64,000 nt of DNA from Ictalurus punctatus (lineage: Eukaryota > Chordata > Actinopteri > Siluriformes > Ictaluridae), in the NCBI RefSeq assembly GCF_001660625.3, contig NC_030441.2, positions 7,557,186 to 7,621,185 of the forward strand. The letters run 5' to 3'. The position numbers were made by a program, and so were the translations under genes. Below, one piece after another: positions 51,101 to 61,200 of this stretch; the stretch's first letter is position 1; every line of letters begins with the position of its first letter. Under the pieces are notes generated by a model. The model searched no databases and was not told where the DNA came from. It saw nothing but the letters and a program-made list of their open reading frames with translations.

Positions 51101-52183
51101 GTTTCTACTTTTGTAACTTGAACTTAAGTCATTTGAAGAGAGTATTGCGTTAGATTTTAGAGTATTTGAACATTTACTTGAGTAAAGGAATAGTGTACTT
51201 CTACCACCTCTAACTGTTACAGTACTCCTTACGTGTTTTATTATTATTATTATTATTATTATTCCAAATAATATCTTTTTCCATTGTTGTTTGCTTTTAC
51301 TGCCACAGAAGTTACTCCAGATGCTGAGCTGGCAGCAGCTATTCTGAAGAGACATTTCCATCCGTCTCTGATCAAATCCGAAGCGTGGGAGGGATATATG
51401 TTTTCCGATCTCGAGATTAAAATCAAAGAGTCGACTGATTGTTACGGCGCTGTGCTGTGGCCCTCGGTAAGTTTTCTTTTGGTGACTCAAATATTCAAAC
51501 CATTAACTTGTAATCGCCATGTTTACTGTGTGTTTGGTTTGTTTTTTTTACTAGGCCATGGTGCTGTGTCATTTTCTTGAAACCCATCAGGAAAACTATA
51601 ACCTTGTAGATAAGAACGTCATTGAGATTGGTGCTGGAACAGGACTGGTTACTATAGTGTGCAGCCTTCTAGGTAAGAAAGATACTATGCAATAGTCTCA
51701 GATTTCATTTTAGCCTCTTAGTCATTCGGTGACTGCAAGTCATTTTTATAACCTACAGGTGCAAAAGTGACGTCCACAGACCTCCCAGATGTTCTTGGTA
51801 ACCTGCGCTATAACGTGAGCCGCAACACCAGGGGGCGCTGTCGTTACGAGCCACATGTGACAGAGCTCACCTGGGGGCAGCAGCTAGAAGAGCGATTCCC
51901 ACGCGCATCGTGTCACTATGACTACCTCATGGCTGCAGATGTTGTTTACTCCCACCCATACCTCAACGAACTGATGGAGACGTTTGAACACCTGTGCTCA
52001 GAGGACACTGTAATATTTTGGACAATGAGATTCCGCCTGGACCCTGAGAATCGCTTCGTGGACCGATTTAGAGCCCGCTTTCATTTGGAAGAGCTTTATG
52101 ACTTACCCAGCCTACACATTAAGCTGTACAGAGCGCAGAAGAAATTCTCAGGCTCGAAAAGTCATTCTGGGGCCGCGGCGTAG
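45177..52183 (+). CDS. mettl21e: METTL21E-type protein-lysine methyltransferase
   Basis: Four coding exons: 45177-45213, 51309-51466, 51555-51672 and 51759-52183 (738 bp, 245 residues). Exons 2-4 are certain. Exon 1 is inferred from an ATG in good Kozak context (acagccATGG), an acidic 12-residue start and a phase-1 donor that joins exon 2 in frame, 6.1 kb away. The product is a class-I SAM-dependent lysine methyltransferase of the METTL21 (MTF16) family; substrates in fish are unknown. Motif I is IEIGAGTG (G91, G93, G95). The ribose-binding strand reads STDLPDVLGNL. The family signature AADVVYSHPYLNEL supplies the DxxY active-site motif. KSEAWEGYMF and DCYGAVLWPS are typical of METTL21E. Intron 1 carries a Tc1 remnant, an L2 LINE and a MITE. 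Confidence 0.92.
45214..46527. other. mettl21e intron 1, first part
   Basis: AT-rich; no repeat family or gene recognised. Confidence 0.4.
46528..47402 (-). mobile_element. Tc1-like transposon remnant, truncated where it meets an L2 LINE
   Basis: Starts after the TA at 46526-46527 with the well-known fish TIR 'cagtgcatccggaaagtatt'. The minus strand encodes broken transposase parts. At 46692-47111: FIFQQDNDPKHTANI and WPSQSPDLNPIEHLWRDLK. At 47080-47271: the N-terminal HTH (ELSVDLRDRIVSRHRSGEG). Much of the middle is deleted between the two near 47110. The second TIR is absent; homology stops at about 47402 where LINE sequence begins. Confidence 0.9.
47403..49940 (-). mobile_element. L2-clade LINE, truncated at both ends, reverse transcriptase nearly intact
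   Basis: Minus-strand non-LTR retrotransposon. The endonuclease C-terminal part (49682-49936; RGGGVGLIHS, IIIYRPPGPY) is followed by a long linker and the RT (LVLLDLSAAFDTIDH, GVPQGSVLGPLLF, HCYADDTQLY, the catalytic YADD). One reading frame runs through the whole 2.5 kb, broken only by in-frame TGA codons at 49682-49684 and 48500-48502. The 5' end is cut within the endonuclease and the 3' end within the post-RT region, so it is not competent to move. It sits in mettl21e intron 1, opposite to the gene. Confidence 0.92.
50126..50651. mobile_element. TA-flanked MITE (CACTACCGGTCAAAAGTTT family)
   Basis: Left end CACTACCGGTCAAAAGTTTA after TA 50124-50125. Right end CAAACTTTTGACCAGTAGCG before TA 50652-50653. 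This TIR belongs to a widespread teleost Tc1-derived family. The interior is non-coding. Confidence 0.88.
50654..51308. other. mettl21e intron 1, last part
   Basis: No element recognised apart from an (ATT)n run at about 51239-51262 close to the exon 2 acceptor. Confidence 0.4.
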
Positions 52184-52263
52184 TATCCGGGATGGCAACC
52201 GTGCGGGATTTATTATTCATACATGTGTGTGTTTTAAACTCCTGAATTCACTGTGGGTGTGCT

Positions 52264-52269
52264 AATAAA
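52264..52269 (+). terminator. Polyadenylation signal of mettl21e
   Basis: AATAAA, 81 bp after the mettl21e stop codon. Confidence 0.8.
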
Positions 52270-52364
52270 TTTGCTGTGAAAATCTTCACTTGGCAGCTAA
52301 AAATATTCCAAATTTCGTAGCTTAATATTAATTCACATTGATTTTCTGAAATGGTGAATACATT

Positions 52365-52680
52365 TACTTCTATCTTCCATACCGCTCATCCTACACAGGA
52401 TCGCGGGGAGCCTGGAGCCTATCCCATGGAACTCCGGGCACGAGGCGGGGGACACCCTGGATGCGGTGCCAACCCGTCGCAGGGCACAATTGCACACATT
52501 CACACACCACGGACAATTTGGAGAAGCCAATCAGCCTACAATGCATGTTTTTGGACTGGGGAGGAACCCGCAGTACTCGGAGGAACACCACACACTCCAC
52601 AGACACCAGGCGGAGGCGGGAATCAAACCCCCAAACCCTGGAGGTGCGATGCGAACGTGCTAACCACTAAACCACTGTTA
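52365..52680 (-). repeat. Abundant fish SINE-like repeat, reverse
   Basis: Contains 'gagcctggagcctatccc', 'gccaatcagcctacaatgc' and ends 'cgtgctaaccactaaacc', the complement of the head. Near full length. Confidence 0.85.
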
Positions 52681-52817
52681 TTTTCAGTTTATAAATAAAA
52701 AACAGTGAATATAGAGTATGTCTGAATAAAGCAGACACAAACCTATAGAGCCGAACTGTGGCTCTCTGGCCTGGGATTTGAACTAACAACCTGCCACTGG
52801 TACAGCGCTACTAGTGA

Positions 52818-52993
52818 CTTGTGGGTAATGGTTAAGATGTAGGACTACTGATTGGAAGGTCGTGAGTTCAAATTCCCCCGAGCTGCCACTGCTGGGCCCT
52901 TGAGCAAGGCCCTTAACCCTCACCTGCTCAGTTGTATAAATGAGGTAAATGTAAGTCGCTCTGGAGAAGGGTGTCTGCCAAGTACCATAAATG
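52818..52993 (+). repeat. tRNA-derived SINE, same family as 16345-16525
   Basis: 'cgtgagttcaaattcccc' (B-box region), 'ccactgctgggcccttgagc' and the tail 'gtcgctctggagaagggtg'. Confidence 0.8.
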
Positions 52994-53463
52994 TTTACAA
53001 CACATCATTATCTATTCAAATATCTCCAAGAAATTGGAAGAACTGTATCTGTACAGAGGTTAAAATGTTTATTAAGACCAAACTGAGGAGAAAAATGGGG
53101 TAACCCACCCCCCGTTTCTATTCTCTGTGTCTCTTCTATGACTGCGCTGTACAAAAATAACCAGTGGAGTCCACGGATAGTTACGCCAAACAGTACAATC
53201 TAACTCGCCACTTTATTATTTAAGTAATATGCCAGCCATACGTGACGTTACTTTACTACTTTAGAATTAAACTGCATGTAAAGACTTCGACGTAGGACTG
53301 AAGCGAAAATGAACAGCACGAATAGTAACGCTCTTGCTGTTTGCCAGGCAAAATGTCAAAAAGTTGGACTGCTCTTGCCATTGGACCGCTCAGGGTCCAG
53401 CGTGCTCGGTCTTCCAAATGACCTTCCTGGCCATCCTGTATATATTTACAACCACAGTGCCTA

Positions 53464-53688
53464 CAGTATCTCACAAAAGTGAGTACACCCCTCACATTTT
53501 TGTAAATATTCGATTAGATCTTTTCATGTGTAAAGAAGCTTTGAGCGGACGGCAAATTTACACTGCAAGCTGTACACTCGCTACTTTACATTGTAGCAAA
53601 GTGTCATTTCTTCAGTGCTGTCACATGAAAAGATATAATCAAATATTTACAAAAATGTGAGGGGTGTACTCACTTTTGTCAGATACTG
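53464..53688. mobile_element. 225-bp TA-flanked MITE (CAGTATCTCACAAAAGTGAG family)
   Basis: Both ends carry CAGTATCTGACAAAAGTGAG-type TIRs of about 45 bp, also sharing 'tacacccctcacatttttg' and its complement. TA is present at 53462-53463 and 53689-53690. This is a classic teleost mariner-derived MITE, and the copy is well preserved. Confidence 0.93.
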
Positions 53689-53690
53689 TA

Positions 53691-54817
53691 TCTGTCCACT
53701 ATAGCCGTGAGGTATAAAAAAAAAAAACCCCTCACTTCTGGTCATTTCACCAGCAGTAAATTACAGTAAGTTCGAATATTGTTAATGTTAACGTAAGTTT
53801 TATTGACCAGTTAACATTAACTTATGAAATGAATGAAATTCTTAAATATTTTTGTAGTATGTGACTGTAGAGCGTACAGCATAGAAGGTGCTGTGATTAA
53901 AATATGAACAGACGTGTAGATTAGATCATTTTAAAAAAATTCTTCTCTGTAATGTCCTGCCACTAGTCACCTCGTGCACTCCCGTTAAAGCTTAAAACTG
54001 CAGTCGAATACGGCCTTTAATGATCAAATGACATATCTGACGTGATAAGACACCATATCTGAGTGTCTTATAGTAAAATACATGACGTTCTCAGTGACGA
54101 TGCGTAATGTTTTCTTTGTGTCGTCCTAACAAAAACGTAAATGAACCAGCTTTTCAAAGAAGCCATTTGGTACTTGTGCTACAAACATAATCTATTCTAA
54201 ACCATTTATTTCCGGGACTTCTTCTTGCACAGAAAAAATCATTTCACTGTTTGTGAACTACATATGGCACCGATCTAATACCCAGTATCGGGTCAGTATC
54301 GGAGAAAAAAGAACCGGACTGATTTATATTACGTTTATATTTAATTGTACTATATTATATGTATTATATTACCAATGTAAGTCATTTTTGTGTGCTAGCT
54401 GGGTTTTGTGCAAGTCATTGTTCTTCCTTCAGTGCTTGAAAAATATCATTTTAAAGTTGATAGTTTTGAAAAAGGATTTCAATATTTCAGTTTCAGTATC
54501 AGAATCAGAACCGGAAAAGAAAAACACATCACGCAATCTCTCACCCGACATGACAAGTGGATATCTTTTATAATGGATTATATCAGTATTTTAATATTTA
54601 TATATATTTCTTAATGACACTTTTTATTTTATTTTTATTTTTTACAAATAAAGTTCATCTTGCAATTGACGGCATTTTTAAACCTTTTGTATTGAATTCA
54701 TTTCTGTATATATAATTCTACAGTAAACTTCACGTCAAATAAATGTATTCCTGGACCCTATCATTTCTGTGAGAGATAAAGACCTTGCATTAGGTGAACT
54801 CACATTCCAGTCATATC

Positions 54818-54852
<35 letters not shown>

Positions 54853-56132
54853 TATATCTTTCAGCTTGTTTTGTTTGTCGGTGTTGATCAATGTGTCCTT
54901 TCAGGTCTTTCCTCGATCTATTTAAACAGATCAAGCCTAACTTCAACTATATTTATTCCGGATAAATTGTTAATTCATTTCCCAGATCTCCGACTCAGGA
55001 GATTTCAGTGGCAGATTCTTTTGAACAGTTTCACCCTGGCGATTTACATTAGGTGGAGATCATTACGTTCAGAGCTGTGATTTATTAAGGAGCTGTAATG
55101 TAATGCACGTCACAAGATCCTGCCGGTCGTGTTACGTGTAGGCGTAAACATGCCCCGACTCACGTACAGCACATAGGATGGATGTGTTTCTAAGAAAAGA
55201 ATTTTAGAATTAGCCTCTTGGTTTACAAACTATACAGACACGGTATCATCTGTTCGAAACCGTTTATCTAATGCAAACGGATCTACTCTGAACCCTGCTC
55301 ACGTCCATCCCTAATAGGTTGGAGAGTTAAAATGGCTGCCAGCCTTGGGAGGGTTGGGTTTTTTTTGGTGATGAGGGAAACAGGAGAAGATGCAGAGAGA
55401 ATTTAGATGGCGAGGGTTATTGAGGGTCAGGGTTACCGAAGATTTCCCAACTCTCTGAATGGACGCAACATCTGTCATATCGGGTTTCCCATCTGCACAA
55501 TCCATTAAGTGTGAAAATAACAATTGTGCATTACACGGATATCAAAACACACAGCACGGAGAATAAACGACGTGATTACTGAATGGACCAGATGCTGGAT
55601 GGACAAACGTAAATCACTGCCTACAGTGCTGTTCAAGCATTCAGTAAGTATTCAGTAGGTTCTCAGAAAGTTCAGCTATGACGTTCCATCCGTAATGTTC
55701 CCGCAATGTTATAATAACTGTTGGCTTTCTTCACTTCAATCTTCAAGTTTTGGCATGTTTTCCTCACAACATTCCGAGTTAAACCAAACAATAACATTAT
55801 GTCAACATTAGGAAGTTACCGTTCCTTCAGTTATAAACGTCGTGTTTAAACTTTCTCCAGAAAACCCAAAAAAGTGAACACCCTGTGAAACCATAATGAT
55901 CAAAAACTGATCACTGTTAGTTGGAACGATGTCAAATTTATGACTGCTGACAAAATAGAAGGAGATGTAACATAAAAGATGTACATTTTCTTTACATGAA
56001 ACTGTTATTCGAGGAGTTCAACATGCAATTGCAAAGAAACTTTTTTTCATGCCAAGACACATTATACACAATGAATATTGTAATAGAAATACCTGGATTT
56101 TGATTTTTATTTATTTAATTTTTTTTTACATA
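53691..56132. other. Intergenic stretch between mettl21e and the METTL21C-like gene
   Basis: No gene recognised. There is an A-run at about 53717-53728 and a (CA)n microsatellite at about 54822-54850. The remainder is AT-rich and unassigned. Confidence 0.4.
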
Positions 56133-57491
56133 ACGTTGCAATCAAAATGATTCAACCCCCCCATTGAAAATCAGGTTTATTGTCAAAATGTACAGACTTT
56201 CAGCTGTTTGTAAAGAACAGATCGAACTAAAGCGAATGAAATAGTTCAACACAACGAACGCTTCAAGCGGTTTCCCCGAATTCAACTGAAAATCCAACTT
56301 ATAATGATCTCTCCAGTCTCAATATTATTCAACCCCTTCATGACAAGCATCTTTACTACTTAGATCATCCTTTTGCTGTTATGACCTGCTGCAAACGAGA
56401 TGCATAACCAGACACCAGCTTCCTGAGGAATCTCATCCCGTTCCTCATGAGCAACGGCCTCCGGTTCGGTAATATTCTTGGGTTTGCGTTCAAATCCCAC
56501 CAGAGATTTTCGATGGGGTTCAAGTCAGCTGACTGTGATGACCCTGTAGAATCTTCCTGGACGACTTCTGCAACAAAGCCTTGGTGGAATTTGAGGTATG
56601 TTTGGGATCATTGTTCTGTTGGAAGGTCCAGTGAAACCCAAGCTTCAGCTTCCTCACAGACGGCACGATGTTTTCTCCTGGGATTTCCTGATACTTCAAT
56701 GAATGCATCTCGCCTTCCACACGCTGCAGGTTTCCAGTGCCAGAGGATGCAGAGCAGCCCCAGAGCATCACCGATCCTCCACCATGCTCGACTGTGGACA
56801 GTGTGTTCTCTCTTCATTCTTCTTCCTGCAGAAATGTTTTGTTTCATCGCTCCACTGAACAGAATCCCAAAACTTCTGTGGCTTATTTATATGATTTTGA
56901 TCCGACTTTTCTTGTGCTTTTGGGTCAGTAGTGCGGTACGTCTTGGAGTTCTGGCTTGGAAACCTTCTGCATTTAGTACACGCCTTACTGTGCTCACTGA
57001 AACCTCAGTGTCAGTTACCACCAAGTCTCGCTGCAGGTCTTCTGCAGTCACTCGAGGGTTTTTCACAACCTGCCTTCTCAGAATTCTGCTTGCAGCCGTT
57101 GATGGCGTCCTTTTTCTGCCCCGTCCAGGTATTTCATACATTTTCTACCCCTGGCCATTTCAGGTATTTCATGTGCTCCAGCTCAAGCACACCTGCTTCA
57201 ACTAATGAAGCCCTTGATTAGTTGCATCAGGTGTGCTTGAGACGACACCTGTTTTGCATGTTTTGCTGTTGTGGGGGATTCTATTCAGGGGGTTGAATCA
57301 TTTTAAGACTGGAGAGATCATTATAAGTTGCATTTTCAGTTGAATTCGGGGAAACCGCTTGAAGCATTCGTCGTGTCGAACTCTTTCAATTGCCTCTGTT
57401 CGATCTGTTCATTGCAAACAGCTGAAAGTCTGTACATTTTGACAATAAACCCGAATTGCACTGGGGGTTGAATCATTTTGATTGCAACTGT
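56133..57491 (-). mobile_element. Tc1-like transposon with both TIRs
   Basis: Left end 'gttgcaatcaaaatgattca' at about 56135; right end 'aatcattttgattgcaac' at about 57489. The 'gtacagactttcagctgttt' stretch is mirrored inside each arm. Minus-strand transposase fragments: at 56887-57141 RKRTPSTAASRILRRQVVKN and VSVSTVRRVLNAEGF (HTH region), and at 56520-56771 FQQNNDPKHTSN and MMLWGCSASSGTGNL. Frameshifted between the pieces, hence inactive. Confidence 0.88.
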
Positions 57492-58290
57492 GCTTGCTTG
57501 TGTTATATCACACCCGCTATTTAATCCACGTTGTATTAATCTTTACATCTACATCTCATGTCAAAAGATAACTGATCATACCATCACACTTCATCAAGCA
57601 CTGATGATGATCATATCAGTCAACACTTTCCATAAATAGAACCACCTCCCCTCCTGTTTTTTGAAATCTCTCCCATTTGTGTGGATCTTTGTGCGAGCGC
57701 CTGTTTCATGTATCTATTTCTAAATTTAATCTGGGCACCGTGTAATGTTGGGAGTGTCTGCTGTGATGCTGGACCTCTATAATTCTGTCTGGCTGAAGCC
57801 TGATAATGCAGTTAGGACACGATTACCTGAAGACGTCTGGGAATCTGCTGACTGAAGGTATGTGTGGCGTGGATTACGTCTCCTGTACACGATGGATTGA
57901 CCTGTCGGTATCATTTACGTCTATCAGTTTCTGCTCGAGAGTTTAGGGGTTTTAATGCAGTACGTTAGTGCTTTACATGATGAGTTTTGTGTGTTTTTCA
58001 CAAACAGGACGCATTGTACAGTGTGGTTTAAACATTTATGGCTTCAAAATTCAAATTTACATATCAAATATTTGTAGATTGTAATAAGTTGAACTCGCAC
58101 GCATCATAACCATCGGCCAGGTTTAAACATTCCTTGGACGTTTTATTTATATTCATACTCATATCAGTGATCAGCGATGAACCAAATGCCACATTTCAGC
58201 CAGTAAATTTACAGTCATTTAAAGCATGCGGTGAATAATGTTTCTTTTTCTTAATTCAGTATTACATTCTAGCAGTGCAAAGCTGTAGTC
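57492..58290. promoter_or_regulatory. Upstream region of the METTL21C-like gene
   Basis: No gene. CTAAATTTAA at 57720-57729 fits the MEF2 consensus, and a CATTTG E-box lies near 57674. Both are about 570-620 bp upstream of the start codon. Mammalian METTL21C is muscle-restricted, so these are candidate sites only. Confidence 0.35.
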
Positions 58291-61200
58291 ATGGAGAGAA
58301 TCACAGCCGAGCGTACAGACGAAGAAGTGGGCAGGGAAACAGAGGAGGAAACAGAAGCGGAAAAAAGAAAGGAAGACGGTTAGTAAATTTGAACTTGTAA
58401 TGGAATTAAATATGCTTCGAGGAGTAGAACTGTTTGAAAAAAAAAAATGCTTTAGTGCATTTTGCTATTCTTGCCTCATGGGTCAGACCTCAGCGGTGTG
58501 GCGTGTCAGAAAGCCTGGGTGCCAACCATCTACTTCAACGTTAGCAAGGAGATTCATTACTACGCCGGACATGAAATCAGGATCTACGAGTCTCTTGATT
58601 CTTATGGCGCCGTCATCTGGCCCGCGGTGAGACATCACTGTCGCTTTTAATACACAAAATTCAATACCCTCTAGAACGTTTTGATATTTTGAGCTCAGCC
58701 CTACAGGGATAGTGTTTATATATTGTTTTATTTAAACATGTTTTTATTTCCAAAACACAAAAACTAGTGCTTCTTTTGTACGCTGGAGAGAATAATTAGT
58801 ACTGAGTCTCCTCCTGTAAGGTTTCACAAGGTTGGAGACACTTGGTCATTCATGCAGAATCTTTTAAGCTCCTTCATAGGTTTGTTCAGTAGAATTCAGC
58901 TCCAGAGATTGAGATGGTCATCGCATAATACTGCTTTTGTGTTTCCGGGGGCACGGTGGCTTAGTGGTTAGCACATTTTTCCTCGAATCTCCAGGGTTGG
59001 AGGTTCGATTCCCACCTCCACCCTGTGTGCACGGAGCTTGCATGTTCTTCCCGAGCTTTGGTGGTTTCCTCCAGGTACTCCGGTTTTCTTCCCCCTGCCC
59101 AAAGACATGCGTTGCAGGCTAATCGGCATCGCTAAATTGTCCATAATGTTTGAATGTGTGTGTGTGTGTGCCCTGTGTTGGGTTGGATGTCCAGGGTGTC
59201 CCCCGCCTTGTGCCCTGAGATTTTATGTTTATTTATCCATTTCTGCGTTGGTCTGGAAGTATATTTGGCTCATCATCTGGTCGAAAGTGCTTAACCTCCT
59301 GGCAGAGGCAACAAGGTCTTGGGCTGAAAGATCCTAGTACTCAGCAGAATTCATGATCAATCTTCACAAGAGCCCCTGAACCACCAGCCAGAAAACAGCC
59401 CTAACGCATCACTGATCCACTTTCATTATACACTAGGGTATCAGGTGATTTTCCTTGTACGGTGTCCTCCACTAATATTGGCACCCTTCGTTAATATGAG
59501 CAAAGAAGGCTGTGAAAAATTGTCTTTATTTGTTTAACCTTTTGATCTTCTGTACAAAAAATTCACAAAAATACTCAAAGATGAAATACTGTCAAAGATA
59601 TCAAACAATTGCAAACACAACATAGGTTTATATATATATAAAAAAAAACTTTGTTAAATATAGGTGTGCAACAATTATTGGCACCCTTTAAGTCATTACT
59701 TTGTACTACTTCCCTTTACCAAGATAACAGCTCTGAGTCTTCTCCTATAACGCCTGATGAGGTTGGAGAATACATGGCGAGGGATCTGAGAGCGTTCCTC
59801 CATACAGAATCTCTCCAGATCCTTCACATTTCGAGGTCCACACTGGTGGACTCTCCTCTTCAGTTCACCCCACAGGTTTTCTATGGGGTTCAGGTCAGGG
59901 GACTGGGATGTTCATGGCAGGAGCTTGATTTTGTGGTCAGTAAATCATTTTTGTGTTGATTTTGATGTGTAATTTGGATCATTGTCCTGCTGGAAGATCC
60001 AACCACGGCCCATTTGAAGTTTTCTGGCAGAGACAGTCAGGTTTTCATTTAATATCTGTTGATATTTGAGTCCATGCTGCCATGTATCCTAACAAAATGT
60101 CCAGGTCCTCTGGCAGAAGAACAGCCCAAAACATTAAAGAGCCGTCATCATATTTAACCGTGGGCATGAGGAACTTTTCCATATGGCTCCCTCTCTGTGT
60201 GTGACAAAACCACCTCTGTGTTTATTACCAAAAAGCTCTATTTCGGTTTCATCTGACCGTAGAACCCGATCCCATTTGAAGTTCCAGTAGTGTCTGCACA
60301 CTGAAGACGCTCGAGTTTGTTTCTGGATGAGAGTGGAGGCTTTTTTCTTGAAACCCTTCCAAACAGCTTGTGGTGATGTCGGTGACTTCAGATTGTAGTT
60401 TTGGAGACTTTCTGACCCCAAGACACAACTAACTTCTGCAGATCTCCAGCTGTGATACTTGGAGATTTTTTATCCACTCGAACCGTCCTCTTCACAGTGC
60501 GTTGAGACGATATAGACACACGTCCAATTCCAGGTCGATTCATAACATTTCATAACACATGTGATGAATGACTAAAGGGAATTTCCCCTATGTCTTCCCT
60601 CATATTTATACCCCTGTCACCGAGGTGTATTTACAAAATAAAATAATCAATGGAAATATACTTCAAATATATATTATTTTTCTCATATGAATACATAGAG
60701 GTGCCAATAACTGTTGCACACCTATATTTCACAATTTTTTTTATTTATTTATAAACCTGTGTTTATATTGTTTGATATCCATGAGAACTGAGTGAATGTT
60801 TTGAAAAAGAGGTCAAAAGGTTAAACAATAAAGACAATTTTTCACAGCTCTTTGCTCAAATTTACCAAGGGTGCCAATATTAGTGGAGGGCACCATGTAC
60901 GGTCCCCGTTTGATGCCAAACATCCTGATGACCAAAAAGTTATTTTGGTTTCATCTGGCAACAACACACAACGCCAGTTCTAATGATGCTTGATAGAGTC
61001 CAGACACTGCATTTTGTGAGCTGCTCTCGGTAACAGCTCACTTCTTCCAACAATTTCAAAACAACTTTGTTGCTATGAAACAGTTGATTTTTTTTTTATA
61101 CTTGACCAGAACCAGAATCGAATAAATTGTGCAATTCTAAAACTGATCTTTACAACATTCCTCTCTCTCTCATTCTTCGTTATTCTCATTGTGTTTTTGT

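Noticed and set aside
56447..57205. 252-residue plus-strand frame
   Set aside because: Antisense of the Tc1-like transposase, whose real coding strand is minus.
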